A DNA stretch of 64,000 bases from assembly GCA_016722445.1 (NCBI GenBank), contig JADKIZ010000021.1, positions 46,056 to 110,055 on the forward strand. The letters are read 5' to 3'. Shown piece after piece: positions 19,699 to 28,919 of the stretch. The DNA comes from Flavobacteriales bacterium (GTDB lineage: Bacteria > Bacteroidota > Bacteroidia > Flavobacteriales_D > Sanyastnellaceae). The notes under the pieces are model-generated. The model ran no database searches. It was not told the DNA's origin and was given only the letters and a program-made list of their open reading frames with translations. The position numbers and the translations under genes are program-made. Within the stretch, counting starts at the first letter, position 1, and each line of letters begins with the position of its first letter.

Positions 19699-20637
19699 AT
19701 GCTCAGTGTAAAACATCTGCTCGGAATCAAAGACCTCACACGCGAGGACATCGAATTGATTTTTTCCCAGGCAGATGAATTTAAGGAAGTATTGAGCAGG
19801 CCCATCAAAAAAGTGCCTTCATTACGCGATATCACTGTTGCCAATCTTTTCTTCGAAAATTCTACGCGTACAAGACTGAGTTTTGAATTGGCTGAAAAAC
19901 GCCTCAGCGCAGATGTTGTGAATTTCGCCGCAAGCAGTTCATCCGTGAAAAAAGGTGAGACGCTTGTAGATACCGTCAACAATATCCTTGCGATGAAAGT
20001 GGATATGGTTGTGATGCGCCATGCATCACCAGGCGCAGGAATTTTCCTGAGTAGACACATCAATGCATCGATTGTAAATGCTGGAGATGGTACACATGAA
20101 CATCCAACGCAAGCCCTGCTCGATGCCTATTCTATTCGGGAAAAATTAGGAAGTGTAAAAGGCAAAAAAATTGTGATCGTGGGTGACATCACCCATTCAC
20201 GTGTCGCCATTTCAAATATTTATTGTTTGCAAAAACTCGGTGCGGAAGTCATGGTATGTGGACCAACAACCTTGATTCCAAAACACATCACGAGCCTTGG
20301 AGTGAAAGTTTCGCACAACCTCCGCGAAGCACTCGAATGGTGTGATGTGGCGAATATGCTTCGCATCCAACTCGAGCGACAGGATGCGGGCGTGCGCTAT
20401 TTTCCGACGCTTCGCGAATACTCATTACAATTCGGTCTGGATAAAAAACTACTCGATAGTCTTTCGAAAAGAATCGTTATCATGCACCCTGGTCCCATCA
20501 ACCGCGGAGTAGAAATCACCAGCGATGTGGCAGACAGCGACCAAAGCATCATCCTCGATCAGGTGGAAAACGGCGTTGCAATTCGCATGGCTGTGATTTA
20601 CCTGCTTGCGCAGAGGATTGAGAAAAGGGTGGGGTAA
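19699..20637 (+). CDS. pyrB: Aspartate carbamoyltransferase catalytic subunit
   Basis: A 312-residue cytosolic enzyme joining carbamoyl phosphate and aspartate, the first committed step of pyrimidine synthesis. Diagnostic motifs are all present: FFENSTRTRLSFE with STRTR at 55-59 (carbamoyl phosphate binding), HPTQ at 135-138 and HPGPINRG at 263-270. Length is normal for the class without a PyrI partner, and no pyrI follows. It is co-transcribed with pyrR. A repeat block begins 3 bp after the stop codon. Confidence 0.95.
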   Translation: MLSVKHLLGIKDLTREDIELIFSQADEFKEVLSRPIKKVPSLRDITVANLFFENSTRTRLSFELAEKRLSADVVNFAASSSSVKKGETLVDTVNNILAMKVDMVVMRHASPGAGIFLSRHINASIVNAGDGTHEHPTQALLDAYSIREKLGSVKGKKIVIVGDITHSRVAISNIYCLQKLGAEVMVCGPTTLIPKHITSLGVKVSHNLREALEWCDVANMLRIQLERQDAGVRYFPTLREYSLQFGLDKKLLDSLSKRIVIMHPGPINRGVEITSDVADSDQSIILDQVENGVAIRMAVIYLLAQRIEKRVG

Positions 20638-20640
20638 TAC

Positions 20641-20854
20641 TCTTTCATTCTCATTCTGCTTCTCATTCTCATTCTAAAACCGGACGCAGCGTTCGCAGAG
20701 GAGCGGAGATCGCGGAAGAGTTCCTCAATGTGTAGTTTCAGTTGCACGAATATTCATTCTCATTCTGATTCTCATTCTCATTCTAAAACCGGACGCAGAG
20801 ATTGCAGAAGAAACGCCTCAATGGATATTCTCAGTTGATCAAATATTCATTCTC
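20641..20854. repeat. Dispersed ATTCTC-flanked element, one and a half copies
   Basis: The stretch fills the whole gap between the convergent stops of pyrB and the gene at 20855. It holds CATTCT hexamers, then a core (AAAACCGGACGCAG...CGCGGAAGAG...CTCAATGTG...TTGCACGAATATT), hexamers again, and a second, shortened core copy from about 20781. The first copy is the reverse complement of 14422-14563 with only scattered mismatches. Confidence 0.85.
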
Positions 20855-21331
20855 CTAACAAATTCCATCTATCTCCATCAAATAATCATACTGCAAATCC
20901 TCATGCAGCGCACCAACTGCCTTGCGGATTTTATCGATGGTAGAAGTATAGAGATTGTCCAGCGCAACCCTGTCAGTGCGTTCGGGGATATATTCATTGA
21001 GCATCTTGCAATAGTGAATCAACAATTCGGGTTTGGTGGTTTCACCATCAGAATATTTGATGAAACGATTGGTCGTGCGTAAAATCTTCCTCGCCATCTT
21101 GTGTTTGAAATACAAATTATGTTCTGCAGGAATGGATGAAAACATCGATTGGATTTCGTTCTTCACTGAAGCAACGTATGCAGCTTCATCATCTGATTCA
21201 AACAACAAATAGGTGAGGAGTTCCTTGTTTTCTTTTTTGAACTTGGCCAACCGCAAGCAGGATTGAACAAGCTTCTCCTTGTCGAGTTGTTGTAGTTCTT
21301 TCTTCAGCTCCTGGATACTGGCACTCTTCAT
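20855..21331 (-). CDS. Helical protein of unknown function
   Basis: A 158-residue, mostly alpha-helical, charged cytosolic protein (SIQELKKELQQLDKEKLVQSCLRLAKFKKENKELLTYLLFES ... MARKILRTTNRFIKYS ... VGALHEDLQYDYLMEIDG). The ATG at 21331 overlaps the stop of the upstream DUF3820 gene (ATGA), so translation is likely coupled; a longer reading upstream would overlap that gene heavily. I know this type as a conserved Bacteroidota hypothetical but not its function. Confidence 0.75.
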   Translation of the reverse strand: MKSASIQELKKELQQLDKEKLVQSCLRLAKFKKENKELLTYLLFESDDEAAYVASVKNEIQSMFSSIPAEHNLYFKHKMARKILRTTNRFIKYSDGETTKPELLIHYCKMLNEYIPERTDRVALDNLYTSTIDKIRKAVGALHEDLQYDYLMEIDGIC

Positions 21332-21564
21332 TTCCTGGCGTTTTTGATGAGTGGTGGAAGCAATTCTTCTAATCCATTCGTTTTCATGATATACATGGTG
21401 GACAACAACATGCCCCATTTTCCTGGAGGAAAACCTTTGCGTTCAAACCACTCGAGATAAGTTACAGGTAATTGATATAAATATCTGTCCTTGTATTTCC
21501 CAAAAGGCATCTTGGTCGTAATCAGTTGTGGAAGTGTTTGTGGATCTGCGATCATCTTTTGCAA
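21328..21564 (-). CDS. DUF3820-family protein
   Basis: A 78-residue protein with the DUF3820 signature: TKMPFGKYKDRYLYQLPVTYLEWFERKGFPPGKWG, then MKTNGLEELLPPL. The family is small and cytosolic and has been called a putative quorum-sensing-regulated factor; no reaction is established. It is coupled to the next gene by an ATGA overlap and begins directly after the rnpB terminator, so it may be read from the rnpB promoter. Confidence 0.85.
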   Translation of the reverse strand: MQKMIADPQTLPQLITTKMPFGKYKDRYLYQLPVTYLEWFERKGFPPGKWGMLLSTMYIMKTNGLEELLPPLIKNARK

Positions 21565-21597
21565 AAATGGCGAAGGTCTCTGTTACCGAGACCTTCG
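21564..21597 (-). terminator. Rho-independent terminator of rnpB
   Basis: A perfect 10-bp stem (CGAAGGTCTC / GAGACCTTCG, 7-base loop, 21571-21597) is followed on the minus strand by CCATTTTTG. It lies between the end of rnpB and the DUF3820 start. Confidence 0.8.
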
Positions 21598-21631
21598 TGT
21601 TCGATGAATTTTTCATTTCATCAAAATAAAC

Positions 21632-22016
21632 AATGACTCATAAGCCGAGTTCTGTTACCACCGAAGTGGCCTCCGTCATTTATCTATGCGACCTACCCTC
21701 CGGGGCCGGACGGGACATCCTCCAGTGCGAAGAGGGAAAAAATAAACCCTCCCCGCGCCCCCGGTTTACATGGTCTTACAGCCCGCAAGGTTTGTCTGAG
21801 CTACCGACGTTGCCGCCGATACTGGTGGGCTCTTACTCCACCTTTTCACCATCACCAATGATCGTTAAATCATCGGCAGACTAAATCTCTGCAACACTGT
21901 CTGTCATCATGCAGTCACCCACATGACGCCCCCGCTTTTCACAGGGTGCGGTACCCATTGCAGCCCGGACTTTCCTCCCTCCATATTGCAGAAGAGCGAC
22001 AGAGCGGTCATTGTTC
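21632..22016 (-). ncRNA. rnpB: RNase P RNA, bacterial type A
   Basis: The catalytic RNA of RNase P, which trims 5' leaders from tRNA precursors. On the minus strand the 5' conserved block GGAGGAAAGTCCGGGCT (around 21963-21980) and the 3' block ACAGAACTCGGCTTATGA (21638-21655) are both present and about 300 bases apart. They form helix P4. Other conserved pieces include GGGTACCGCACC, GAGAAA-equivalent loops and GTAAACC. Length is about 385 nt. A TATCTTTG promoter box lies just upstream and a terminator hairpin follows. Open frames across the region are chance. Confidence 0.93.
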
Positions 22017-22020
22017 GGGA

Positions 22021-22028
22021 CAAAGATA
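22021..22028 (-). promoter_or_regulatory. rnpB promoter -7 box (TATCTTTG)
   Basis: An exact TAnnTTTG match on the minus strand ends about 5 bases before the expected rnpB 5' end. Because the RNA's start is independently known, it anchors the promoter motif used elsewhere in this window. Confidence 0.65.
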
Positions 22029-22216
22029 GGTTGTTCTCAAGGTCATGGCTTTTGATTCAGGAGAATTGTTTCTGCGCTTCGTGTCCTTTGGGCATTTACT
22101 CTTGAAGCTCTTCGTGGTTAAAACCCCTGCTTATTTCCGAGTGTTTTTAAACCACAAAAGCCACAAAGATTTTCACAAAGAACACCAAAGAATTCCCCAT
22201 CTAACCTTGAGAATGC

Positions 22217-22224
22217 TATCTTCG
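22217..22224 (+). promoter_or_regulatory. Putative -7 promoter box (TATCTTCG)
   Basis: TATCTTCG lies 17 bases before the ATG at 22242 of the DUF58 gene. Confidence 0.4.
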
Positions 22225-22241
22225 CCATCATCACTTAAGAT

Positions 22242-23177
22242 ATGCCGGTAAACATTGATCGAAGAAAATTGCAAGGCCTGGGAAGACTAGAACTCCTTGC
22301 GAAACAAGCTGTGGAAGGTTTTATCACTGGCTTGCATAAGAGCCCATTCCATGGTTTTTCGGTGGAGTTCGCAGAACATCGCCAATACAACAGCGGCGAA
22401 AGCACCCGTCACCTCGATTGGAAACTCCTTGCCCGCACCGATAAACATTTCGTAAAACGCTACGAAGAAGAAACCAATCTCCGTTGTCACATCCTCATCG
22501 ATTCATCGGCTTCGATGTATTTCCCGGCGGGAGTGAAACCGGAAGGAGACGAATTCAACAAAATCAAATTTTCTATTTATGCTTCAGCAGTTTTGATAGA
22601 GTTATTGAAGCGTCAGCGCGATGCAGTTGGTTTGAGTTTTTTTGCCGATAAAATCTATTTGAATACCCGCGCAAGTGCAAGCGGCGCACATCATAATTAC
22701 CTCTACTCTGAGTTGGAAAAATTGCTCAACTCTGTTCAGGGTCCAGAAAAACAACAGTCTTTTGTAACAGAAGCATTACACGAAATTGCTGAGAGTGTTC
22801 ACCAACGTTCTATGATCATCATTTTCTCCGATATGATGGACAATACAGAACGACAGAACGAGATTTTTTCTGCATTACAACACCTCACGCACAACAAACA
22901 CGACGTCATCCTTTTCCATACCGTAGATAAAAAACTCGAAGTTGATTTCGAGTTTGAAAATCGTCCTTACACCTTCACCGACCTTGAAAGTGGCGAAGAA
23001 ATCAAAGTCAATCCTGCTGACATCCGAGAAACCTATATCCAACGTATGTCAACATTCCGACAAGATCTCAAACTCAAATGTGGCCAAAACCGCATCGATT
23101 ATGTCGAAGCGGATATTCACGCCGGGTTTAATCCGGTGTTGATGGAGTACCTCATCAAAAGGCAAAAGCTCTATTGA
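22242..23177 (+). CDS. DUF58 / vWA-like protein
   Basis: A 311-residue soluble protein of the DUF58 family. The hallmark region is residues about 43-82: HGFSVEFAEHRQYNSGESTRHLDWKLLARTDKHFVKRYEEE. It is followed by a von Willebrand A-like domain with a MIDAS-type DSSASMYF. In Bacteroidota these proteins are usually encoded next to a MoxR AAA+ ATPase and BatA/BatB proteins and are linked to envelope or aerotolerance functions. None of those partners is next to it here; the neighbours are rnpB and an MBL-fold gene. Its role is inferred only from family context. Confidence 0.9.
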   Translation: MPVNIDRRKLQGLGRLELLAKQAVEGFITGLHKSPFHGFSVEFAEHRQYNSGESTRHLDWKLLARTDKHFVKRYEEETNLRCHILIDSSASMYFPAGVKPEGDEFNKIKFSIYASAVLIELLKRQRDAVGLSFFADKIYLNTRASASGAHHNYLYSELEKLLNSVQGPEKQQSFVTEALHEIAESVHQRSMIIIFSDMMDNTERQNEIFSALQHLTHNKHDVILFHTVDKKLEVDFEFENRPYTFTDLESGEEIKVNPADIRETYIQRMSTFRQDLKLKCGQNRIDYVEADIHAGFNPVLMEYLIKRQKLY

Positions 23178-23387
23178 GTTATGAATTATGAATTATGAAT
23201 TATGAATGGTGAGTCATGAGTATTGAGTCGTGAGTATTGAGATTAAGGAGTGAATATTATATGAAATAGTTTCGACTTAATCTGACAATTTTAAATCTTG
23301 ATTCTTAAATCATTTCTGACGAGGCGATCACACTTCCTCATTCATCCAAACTTCTTCTGCCACTTTGAACCTTGAACCTTTTTGCTT
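23178..23387. repeat. TTATGAA heptamer tract at a convergent junction
   Basis: Directly after the DUF58 stop, four TTATGAA(T) units (23179-23206) pass into GAGTATTGAGTCGTGAGTATTGAG repeats. The rest of the gap shows no gene. The same heptamer flanks the 99-bp array at 59.2 kb. Confidence 0.75.
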
Positions 23388-24236
23388 TCAGATTTCACTC
23401 AACGCAAAGGTTTCCCCCAACCTCACACCCTTCTCCGTATTCACCAGTGTGCAACACTGATTAACGCTGTCGTGTTCGAGCATGAGCACGAAGTTTTTTT
23501 CCGCAGCGGTTTGTAGGAATTCTGCTTTTTCTTCAATGGTGATCAATGGACGGGTATCATAGCCCATCACGTAAGGCAATGGTATGTGTCCGGTGCTCGG
23601 CAACAAATCGGCCATGTAAACGATGGTGCGACCTTTATAGCTGATGTGCGGAATCATCATGCTGTCGGTGTGACCATCGACAAACAATACATCGAAACCA
23701 AGTGGAGTAGCGGTGAAGTCCGACGGACGTTCGATAAATTTCAATTGTCCACTTTCTTGGATTGGAAGAATATTCTCAGATAAAAAACTGGCCTTTTCCC
23801 GTGGATTGGGTTTGGTGGCCCATTGCCAATGCCTTTGATTGCTCCAAAACGTGGCGTTCTTGAAAGCAGGAACGAATTTTTCCTTAGAACCATCAAGTTC
23901 TATTGCTCCTCCGCAATGATCAAAATGCAAATGTGTGAGGAATACATCAGTGACATCGTCGCGGTGAAAGCCAAGTTTTTTCAGAGAGCTATCTAAGCCA
24001 TCGTCACCATGTAGGTAATAGTGTGAAAAGAATTTTTCGCTCTGTTTGTTGCCGATACCGGTGTCAATCAACGTGAGCTTGTTACCGTCTTCTATCAGCA
24101 AGCATCGCATGGCCCAGGTGCACATGTTGTTTTCATCTGCCGGATTGGTTTTTTGCCAAATGGTCTTTGGCACAACGCCAAACATGGCACCTCCGTCCAG
24201 TTTGAACATGCCAGTTTCTATCGCATGGAGTTTCAT
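23388..24236 (-). CDS. MBL-fold metallo-hydrolase
   Basis: A 282-residue metallo-beta-lactamase-fold enzyme. The zinc motif THLHFDHCGG (HLHFDH at 102-107), a downstream DGHTDSMMIPHI and a final LEHD supply the remaining metal ligands. The layout is nearest to lactonase and other quorum-quenching-like hydrolases of the AHL-lactonase type, but substrate cannot be assigned. There is no signal peptide, so it is cytosolic. It converges on the DUF58 gene across a TTATGAA repeat tract. Confidence 0.85.
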   Translation of the reverse strand: MKLHAIETGMFKLDGGAMFGVVPKTIWQKTNPADENNMCTWAMRCLLIEDGNKLTLIDTGIGNKQSEKFFSHYYLHGDDGLDSSLKKLGFHRDDVTDVFLTHLHFDHCGGAIELDGSKEKFVPAFKNATFWSNQRHWQWATKPNPREKASFLSENILPIQESGQLKFIERPSDFTATPLGFDVLFVDGHTDSMMIPHISYKGRTIVYMADLLPSTGHIPLPYVMGYDTRPLITIEEKAEFLQTAAEKNFVLMLEHDSVNQCCTLVNTEKGVRLGETFALSEI

Positions 24237-24568
24237 GCGGGTAAAATTATTGAAACATCGGTTGTGATTTTGGGTTGAATGATGTTGTTGTTTTGTTGTG
24301 AGTGCAATGTGATTGAACCCACTGTGTTCACAAGTGATTTTCAGATAAGTTTAACGCAACTTTGAGTCCTTTGCGTGTAATTTTCTTTGTGTTTTTTGTG
24401 TTTAAAATGGTTTTAAACCATGTTCACAAAATTGTGAGCGCTAATTTCTTTCATGTTTAGAAATCCAACTGGCAATAGGGTTTTTAATTCCAGATATGTA
24501 ACAGGTAACCAAGGATTGGAGTAAAATATTTGTATTCAATCTTTAAACCGCTGCATATTGCCATTGCA
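24237..24568. other. Intergenic stretch with CTTTGTG-type repeat
   Basis: No gene is visible. Positions 24360-24420 (CTTTGCGTGTAATTTTCTTTGTGTTTTTTGTG...TTTAAACCA) resemble in inverted orientation the stretch at 22140-22190 (AAACCACAAAAGCCACAAAG...CACAAAGAACACCAAAG). Confidence 0.55.
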
Positions 24569-25214
24569 ATGAGGAAATTTTTACCTGTAATCGCCTTATT
24601 ACTTTGCGACCTGTCATGCTGATTCCCAAACCCTGAGCTTTACGCCGGGTACAGACGTCTATGCGACTCTGGAAATGGAAATGTATACAGAACATTATCT
24701 CTATGTTAACCACGACGGTACGGCAGACAGTACCTATCTCACCTGGCGTTTGGTGGGGAATACTTGTCCGGAAACCTGGGATTTTCAAATGTGATTTCCA
24801 ACATTGCTACAGTGGTATGCCAACATCGGGCGATATGAGTGGCCTTGCTCCTGGGCAAACCGGAAACCTGAGGCTCATTGTCAATCCATCTAACATTCCC
24901 GGAAGTGGCGATGTGCAATTCTGGGTCTATCCAACAGGACACTCCGACGAACATATCGATGTCTTTTTTCATTTTACAACAACGGTGACCAATATTTCGA
25001 CCGAAGAAAATGTGACCTCTTGTTTTTTTGACGGAAATCATTTGAATATCACTTCACAGGGCAATCACGACCTGACCATTTTTTCACAAAATGGTACACT
25101 GGTCTATACTACCCTCATATTACCTGGCAATACGCTGATTCCATTGTTACAATGGCCTTCGGGTATTTATTTCTGCCAATTGGATCAAACCGCATATTCA
25201 TTTTTAAACCATAA
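24569..25214 (+). CDS. Small T9SS-exported protein, three frameshifts
   Basis: Repaired length is about 214 residues. Signal peptide MRKFLPVIALL...; the body matches a recurrent Bacteroidota exported type (YLTWRLVGNTCPETW, KCDFQHCYSG, SGLAPGQTGNLRLIVNPSNIPGSGDVQFWVYP). A type A sorting domain follows (DGNHLNITSQGNHDLTIFSQNGTLVY ... WPSGIYFCQ). The frame must lose one base near 24603 and one G at 24778-24780, and gain one T at 25201-25205, giving an end at AYSFFKP-stop (25212-25214). Thirty bases later the C25 protease starts, so both probably share a transcript. Confidence 0.6.
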
Positions 25215-25243
25215 GGAAAATTTCATCCATCTATTCTCATCTC

Positions 25244-28200
25244 ATGAAAAGATTACTACTTGCACCTGCTGTTATCCTTTCGATGATTACAGCTCCGGTA
25301 TTTTCTCAATCGGAAATCGCATTCGTGAATCAGTCGGAGGGTATCATTTCTCTGAAATGTACCGTTGACGATTATCATGTACAGCACATCGGTGATTTCA
25401 CTGTCATCCATCTGGATGAAGGCAATGAAATCCTGAAAGCCGGCGCTCCGGCAGTGGAACACTTGACTTCGGCCATCATCGTGGATGACTCCAAAGCGAT
25501 GAGTTTGGAAGTGACTGCCTCTGAGTATGAGGAATTCACCAACATTTTCATGTTGCCTTCAAAAGGTAATTTGAACAGGACGATTGATCCTGCAACCGTA
25601 CCTTATCAGGAAGGAAGCACATATCAGCAGAATCAGTTTTACCCGGGTAATCTTGCAACCCTCACTGATCCTTATGTACAAGGACATTTCCGCGCGCAAG
25701 GTGTGCATTTCAATCCGGTACAATACAATCCGGTAACTCATACACTTCGTGTTTACTCCAATATCGAAATCAACGTTCGTCCTACGGATGCCGATAACAC
25801 GAATATGTTGCCGACCAATATCCCTTCTGCAATCAATGCTACATGGCGCGAAGCTTATACTGATCGTTTCATCAACTATCAGAGCAATGCAGATCGTTAT
25901 GATCAAATCGATGAAATGGGTAATATCCTGGTGATCACCCAAGCACAATACATTGAAGAACTGGAACCTTGGGTGGCTTGGAAGAAAGAAAAGGGTTTCC
26001 CTACTGAAGTGGTCGATGTAGCTACCATTGGTAACCTCAACGCCATCAATAACTATGTGGCGAACTACTACAATACCAATGGTCTTACTTATCTCGTTGT
26101 AGTGGGTGACGAAGATCAAGTTCCTGTGGAACTGCTCAACAACAGCGGCGGACAAGGTTATTGTGACGCTTGTTATGGTTATATCTCTGGTAATGATAGT
26201 TACTCAGAAATTTTTGTCGGTCGTTTCCTTGTTCATACCGATGACGAATTGACTCCTTTCATCAATAAAGTATTGGAATACGAAAGGACTCCGAATACTG
26301 ACACCGATTGGTTCAGTGTTGCCATGGGTATCGGTTCAAATGAAGGTGATGGCATTGGCGATGACGGACAAGCGGATTGGCAACATCAGAATGGACTCAA
26401 GGAACAATTGCTGGATTATACCTATACTGCAGTGCATGAAAGGTATGATGGCAGCCACAGCGGAGCGTCACCAAGTGGCGGTACAACTGCTGATGCTACT
26501 GGATCTCCTGCTGCGAGCACGCTTTCTGCTGTGATCAATTCAGGTTGTTCTTTAATCAATTATACTGGTCATGGTGCACACGATTTGATTGTAACTGGCA
26601 GCTACACCGGCACCAACATCAATGCTTTGAACAACAATGGTAAATACCCATACTTCATCATCGTTGGTTGCTGCACCGGTGACTATGATGATGATGATGC
26701 AAGTGGTGATACTTTCGGTGAAAAATGGATCAAGAGTCCTAACGCCGATGTTCTTACTGGAGGTATCGGTGGTGCATTCAGTTCAGTTTATCAAAGCTGG
26801 GCACCTCCAATGGAAGGTCAGGATGAAATGAATGCGATCATTACAGAGAATGCAGGTATCAATACAAGGCATACTCTGGGCAGTATTCACTACCACGGAT
26901 GTGCTGGTATGAATGACGTATATGGTTCTCAGGGTGATGAAATGACAGATACATGGATTTTGATGGCAGATCCTACCATGCAACTGCGCACGGCAATGCC
27001 AACAAACCTCGTTGCTTCTCATCCAGCTTCTCTCTTTATCGGCACTACAAACCTCATCGTGAGTTGTAATGTGAATGATGCTATGGTTGGACTCACCATC
27101 AATGGTGAAATCATCGCAACTGGCTTTATCAGTGGCGGACAAGTTTCATTGAATTTCCCAGCGCTTTCAGGTGTTGATCCTATTTTGGTCACTGTAACCA
27201 GCTTCAATACCATTCCTTATCAGGCTTATGTGCAGGTTACTCCTGCTGATGGTCCATACGTAAGTGGAATTGTTGATGGAATTGATGACAGCGCTGGCAA
27301 TAACAACGGCGAACCAGATTACAATGAAAACATTGACCTCAATGTGTCTGCAATGAACAGCGGAATTGATCCTGCAATGAATGTGGTAGGTACTATTTCA
27401 AGTAACAATGCATCCATCGTATTTGACGTAGCTACGCACTCATACGGAACTGTTTCTGCAGGTACAACAGTATCAGGTGATGGTGCATTCACATATCACG
27501 TTGATGGTTTTATTGAAGATCAAACCGTGGTGACTTTCACCATCACGTTTACTGATTTTACCGGAAATACATGGACTACAACAGTTAACCAAACCATCAA
27601 TGCTCCTGCATTTACTTGTGCTGGTGCTTTAGATATTGATGACAGCACAGGCAATAACAATGGCAGAATGGATGGCGGCGAAACTGTTACCATTTCAATT
27701 CCAGTTACCAATTCTGGCCATGCTGCAACAGCAGTGGATGTATTGGCATGGTTAACTGAAATGAATGGTATCGTAACCATTACTGGCTCACCAGATAACC
27801 TCGGCATGATTGCCGCAGGTGCAACGGTGAATGCGACATTCACTGTTGAGGTGGACGCAGCAACCACCTCTGCAACAAACGTTAGTTTTGACTTTAGCAC
27901 AACAAGCGATTATTATAGTTCGAACTGCAACTATGAGAAGACCATCAATCAAAACATTGAGGATTGGGAGACCGGTACAGATCAATCTTATCCATGGTCT
28001 TATGCGGGTAATGCGGATTGGTTCGTAACCACGTCAACGGTGTATGAAGGTACTTACAGTATGCAAAGCGGTAACATCAACAACAATCAATCATCTACGC
28101 TTCAGGTTACCATGGAGTTTACCGAATCTGGTCCTGTTACATTCATGTATAAAACCAGTTCAGAGTTGGATTGGGATTTCCTCCAATTCTACATTGACAA

Positions 28201-28630
28201 TACCATGATGGAAGCTTGGAGCGGAGAAGTGGACTGGACTGAAGCTTCATACAACGTTCCAAGCGGAACGCACACGTTAAAGTGGGTATACCAGAAAGAC
28301 GATATTTACTCTGATGGTGATGATGCTGCATGGGTTGACAATATCGTTATGCCATCTTATGTCATTTCATCAGTGGTGGAAAATTCAAGTCTGCAATTCT
28401 CTGCATATCCAAATCCGGTTGATGCAGTTTTGAATGTTGCACTTTCCGAAGAATCTGTTGGTCGTGTGGATGTTGAAGTATTTGATGCCCTCGGTAATTT
28501 GCTCATCAACACTCAACCACTTGGCAGTCGTTTCTTCCAATTGGACGTTTCTGCATTCCCTGCTGGGGTGTATTACTTAAACGTAAAATCGAACACAGGA
28601 AACAATACCAGCAAGTTTGTGGTGAAATAA
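25244..28630 (+). CDS. Gingipain-like C25 cysteine protease with T9SS sorting domain
   Basis: A 1,128-residue secreted protease. Order: signal peptide (MKRLLLAPAVILSMITAPVFSQ); propeptide-like region to about 200; peptidase C25 domain about 225-585 (ILVITQAQYIEELEPWVAWKKEKGF ... YLVVVGDEDQVPV ... EIFVGRF); beta-sandwich and CARDB-like repeats with DDSxGNNNG motifs; a lectin-like domain near 910-1035; and a T9SS type A domain (FSAYPNPVDAVLNVALS ... FPAGVYYLNVKS). The catalytic His is H443 in NYTGHGA and the nucleophile C477 in GCCTGDY, as in gingipains. Intact, well-kept frame. It probably degrades proteins outside the cell; specificity is unknown. Confidence 0.92.
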   Translation: MKRLLLAPAVILSMITAPVFSQSEIAFVNQSEGIISLKCTVDDYHVQHIGDFTVIHLDEGNEILKAGAPAVEHLTSAIIVDDSKAMSLEVTASEYEEFTNIFMLPSKGNLNRTIDPATVPYQEGSTYQQNQFYPGNLATLTDPYVQGHFRAQGVHFNPVQYNPVTHTLRVYSNIEINVRPTDADNTNMLPTNIPSAINATWREAYTDRFINYQSNADRYDQIDEMGNILVITQAQYIEELEPWVAWKKEKGFPTEVVDVATIGNLNAINNYVANYYNTNGLTYLVVVGDEDQVPVELLNNSGGQGYCDACYGYISGNDSYSEIFVGRFLVHTDDELTPFINKVLEYERTPNTDTDWFSVAMGIGSNEGDGIGDDGQADWQHQNGLKEQLLDYTYTAVHERYDGSHSGASPSGGTTADATGSPAASTLSAVINSGCSLINYTGHGAHDLIVTGSYTGTNINALNNNGKYPYFIIVGCCTGDYDDDDASGDTFGEKWIKSPNADVLTGGIGGAFSSVYQSWAPPMEGQDEMNAIITENAGINTRHTLGSIHYHGCAGMNDVYGSQGDEMTDTWILMADPTMQLRTAMPTNLVASHPASLFIGTTNLIVSCNVNDAMVGLTINGEIIATGFISGGQVSLNFPALSGVDPILVTVTSFNTIPYQAYVQVTPADGPYVSGIVDGIDDSAGNNNGEPDYNENIDLNVSAMNSGIDPAMNVVGTISSNNASIVFDVATHSYGTVSAGTTVSGDGAFTYHVDGFIEDQTVVTFTITFTDFTGNTWTTTVNQTINAPAFTCAGALDIDDSTGNNNGRMDGGETVTISIPVTNSGHAATAVDVLAWLTEMNGIVTITGSPDNLGMIAAGATVNATFTVEVDAATTSATNVSFDFSTTSDYYSSNCNYEKTINQNIEDWETGTDQSYPWSYAGNADWFVTTSTVYEGTYSMQSGNINNNQSSTLQVTMEFTESGPVTFMYKTSSELDWDFLQFYIDNTMMEAWSGEVDWTEASYNVPSGTHTLKWVYQKDDIYSDGDDAAWVDNIVMPSYVISSVVENSSLQFSAYPNPVDAVLNVALSEESVGRVDVEVFDALGNLLINTQPLGSRFFQLDVSAFPAGVYYLNVKSNTGNNTSKFVVK

Positions 28631-28691
28631 TGACCATTGAATTTTCCAAAGAATAAAAAGTCATTTGGGTATATCTCATCCCAATAAAAAT

Positions 28692-28721
28692 AAAAAGGCC
28701 TCCATCACTGGAGGCCTTTTT
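28692..28721 (+). terminator. Rho-independent terminator
   Basis: A perfect 13-bp stem (AAAAAGGCCTCCA / TGGAGGCCTTTTT) with a 4-base loop ends the C25 protease transcript. Confidence 0.9.
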
Positions 28722-28740
28722 CGTTTTTGAATGGAATATC

Positions 28741-28918
28741 TGAGGTACTAGGTACTAGGTATTAGGTACTAGGTATTAGGGTACTAGGTAATAGGTACTA
28801 GGTACTAGGTACTAGGTACTAGGTACTAGGTATTAGGACCGCTAAAGGAAGTTCATTCGCCTTCTCACTCCTCATCCCCGCCCAATTCATAATTCATACT
28901 TCATAATTCATAACTCAA
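28741..28918. repeat. TAGGTAC heptamer array joined to the 99-bp-repeat core
   Basis: About fourteen TAGGTAC/TAGGTAT heptamers run from 28743 to 28836. They are followed by GGACCGCTAAAGGAAGT and a tail of TTCATAATTCATAC units. The same order (GGTACTA..., GACCGCGAAAGGAAGT, TTCATAATTCA) makes up the unit of the tandem array at 59.3-60.3 kb. It lies in the convergent gap between the C25 protease and a SpoIIE gene. Confidence 0.85.
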
Positions 28919-28919
28919 C

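Noticed and set aside
20855..21564. A frameshifted single gene across 20855-21564
   Set aside because: The DUF3820 protein is complete at 78 residues and an ATGA overlap with a good ATG at 21331 shows two coupled genes.
21633..22105. Protein-coding frames over 21633-22105
   Set aside because: They lie across rnpB, whose conserved 5' and 3' blocks are clear on the opposite strand.
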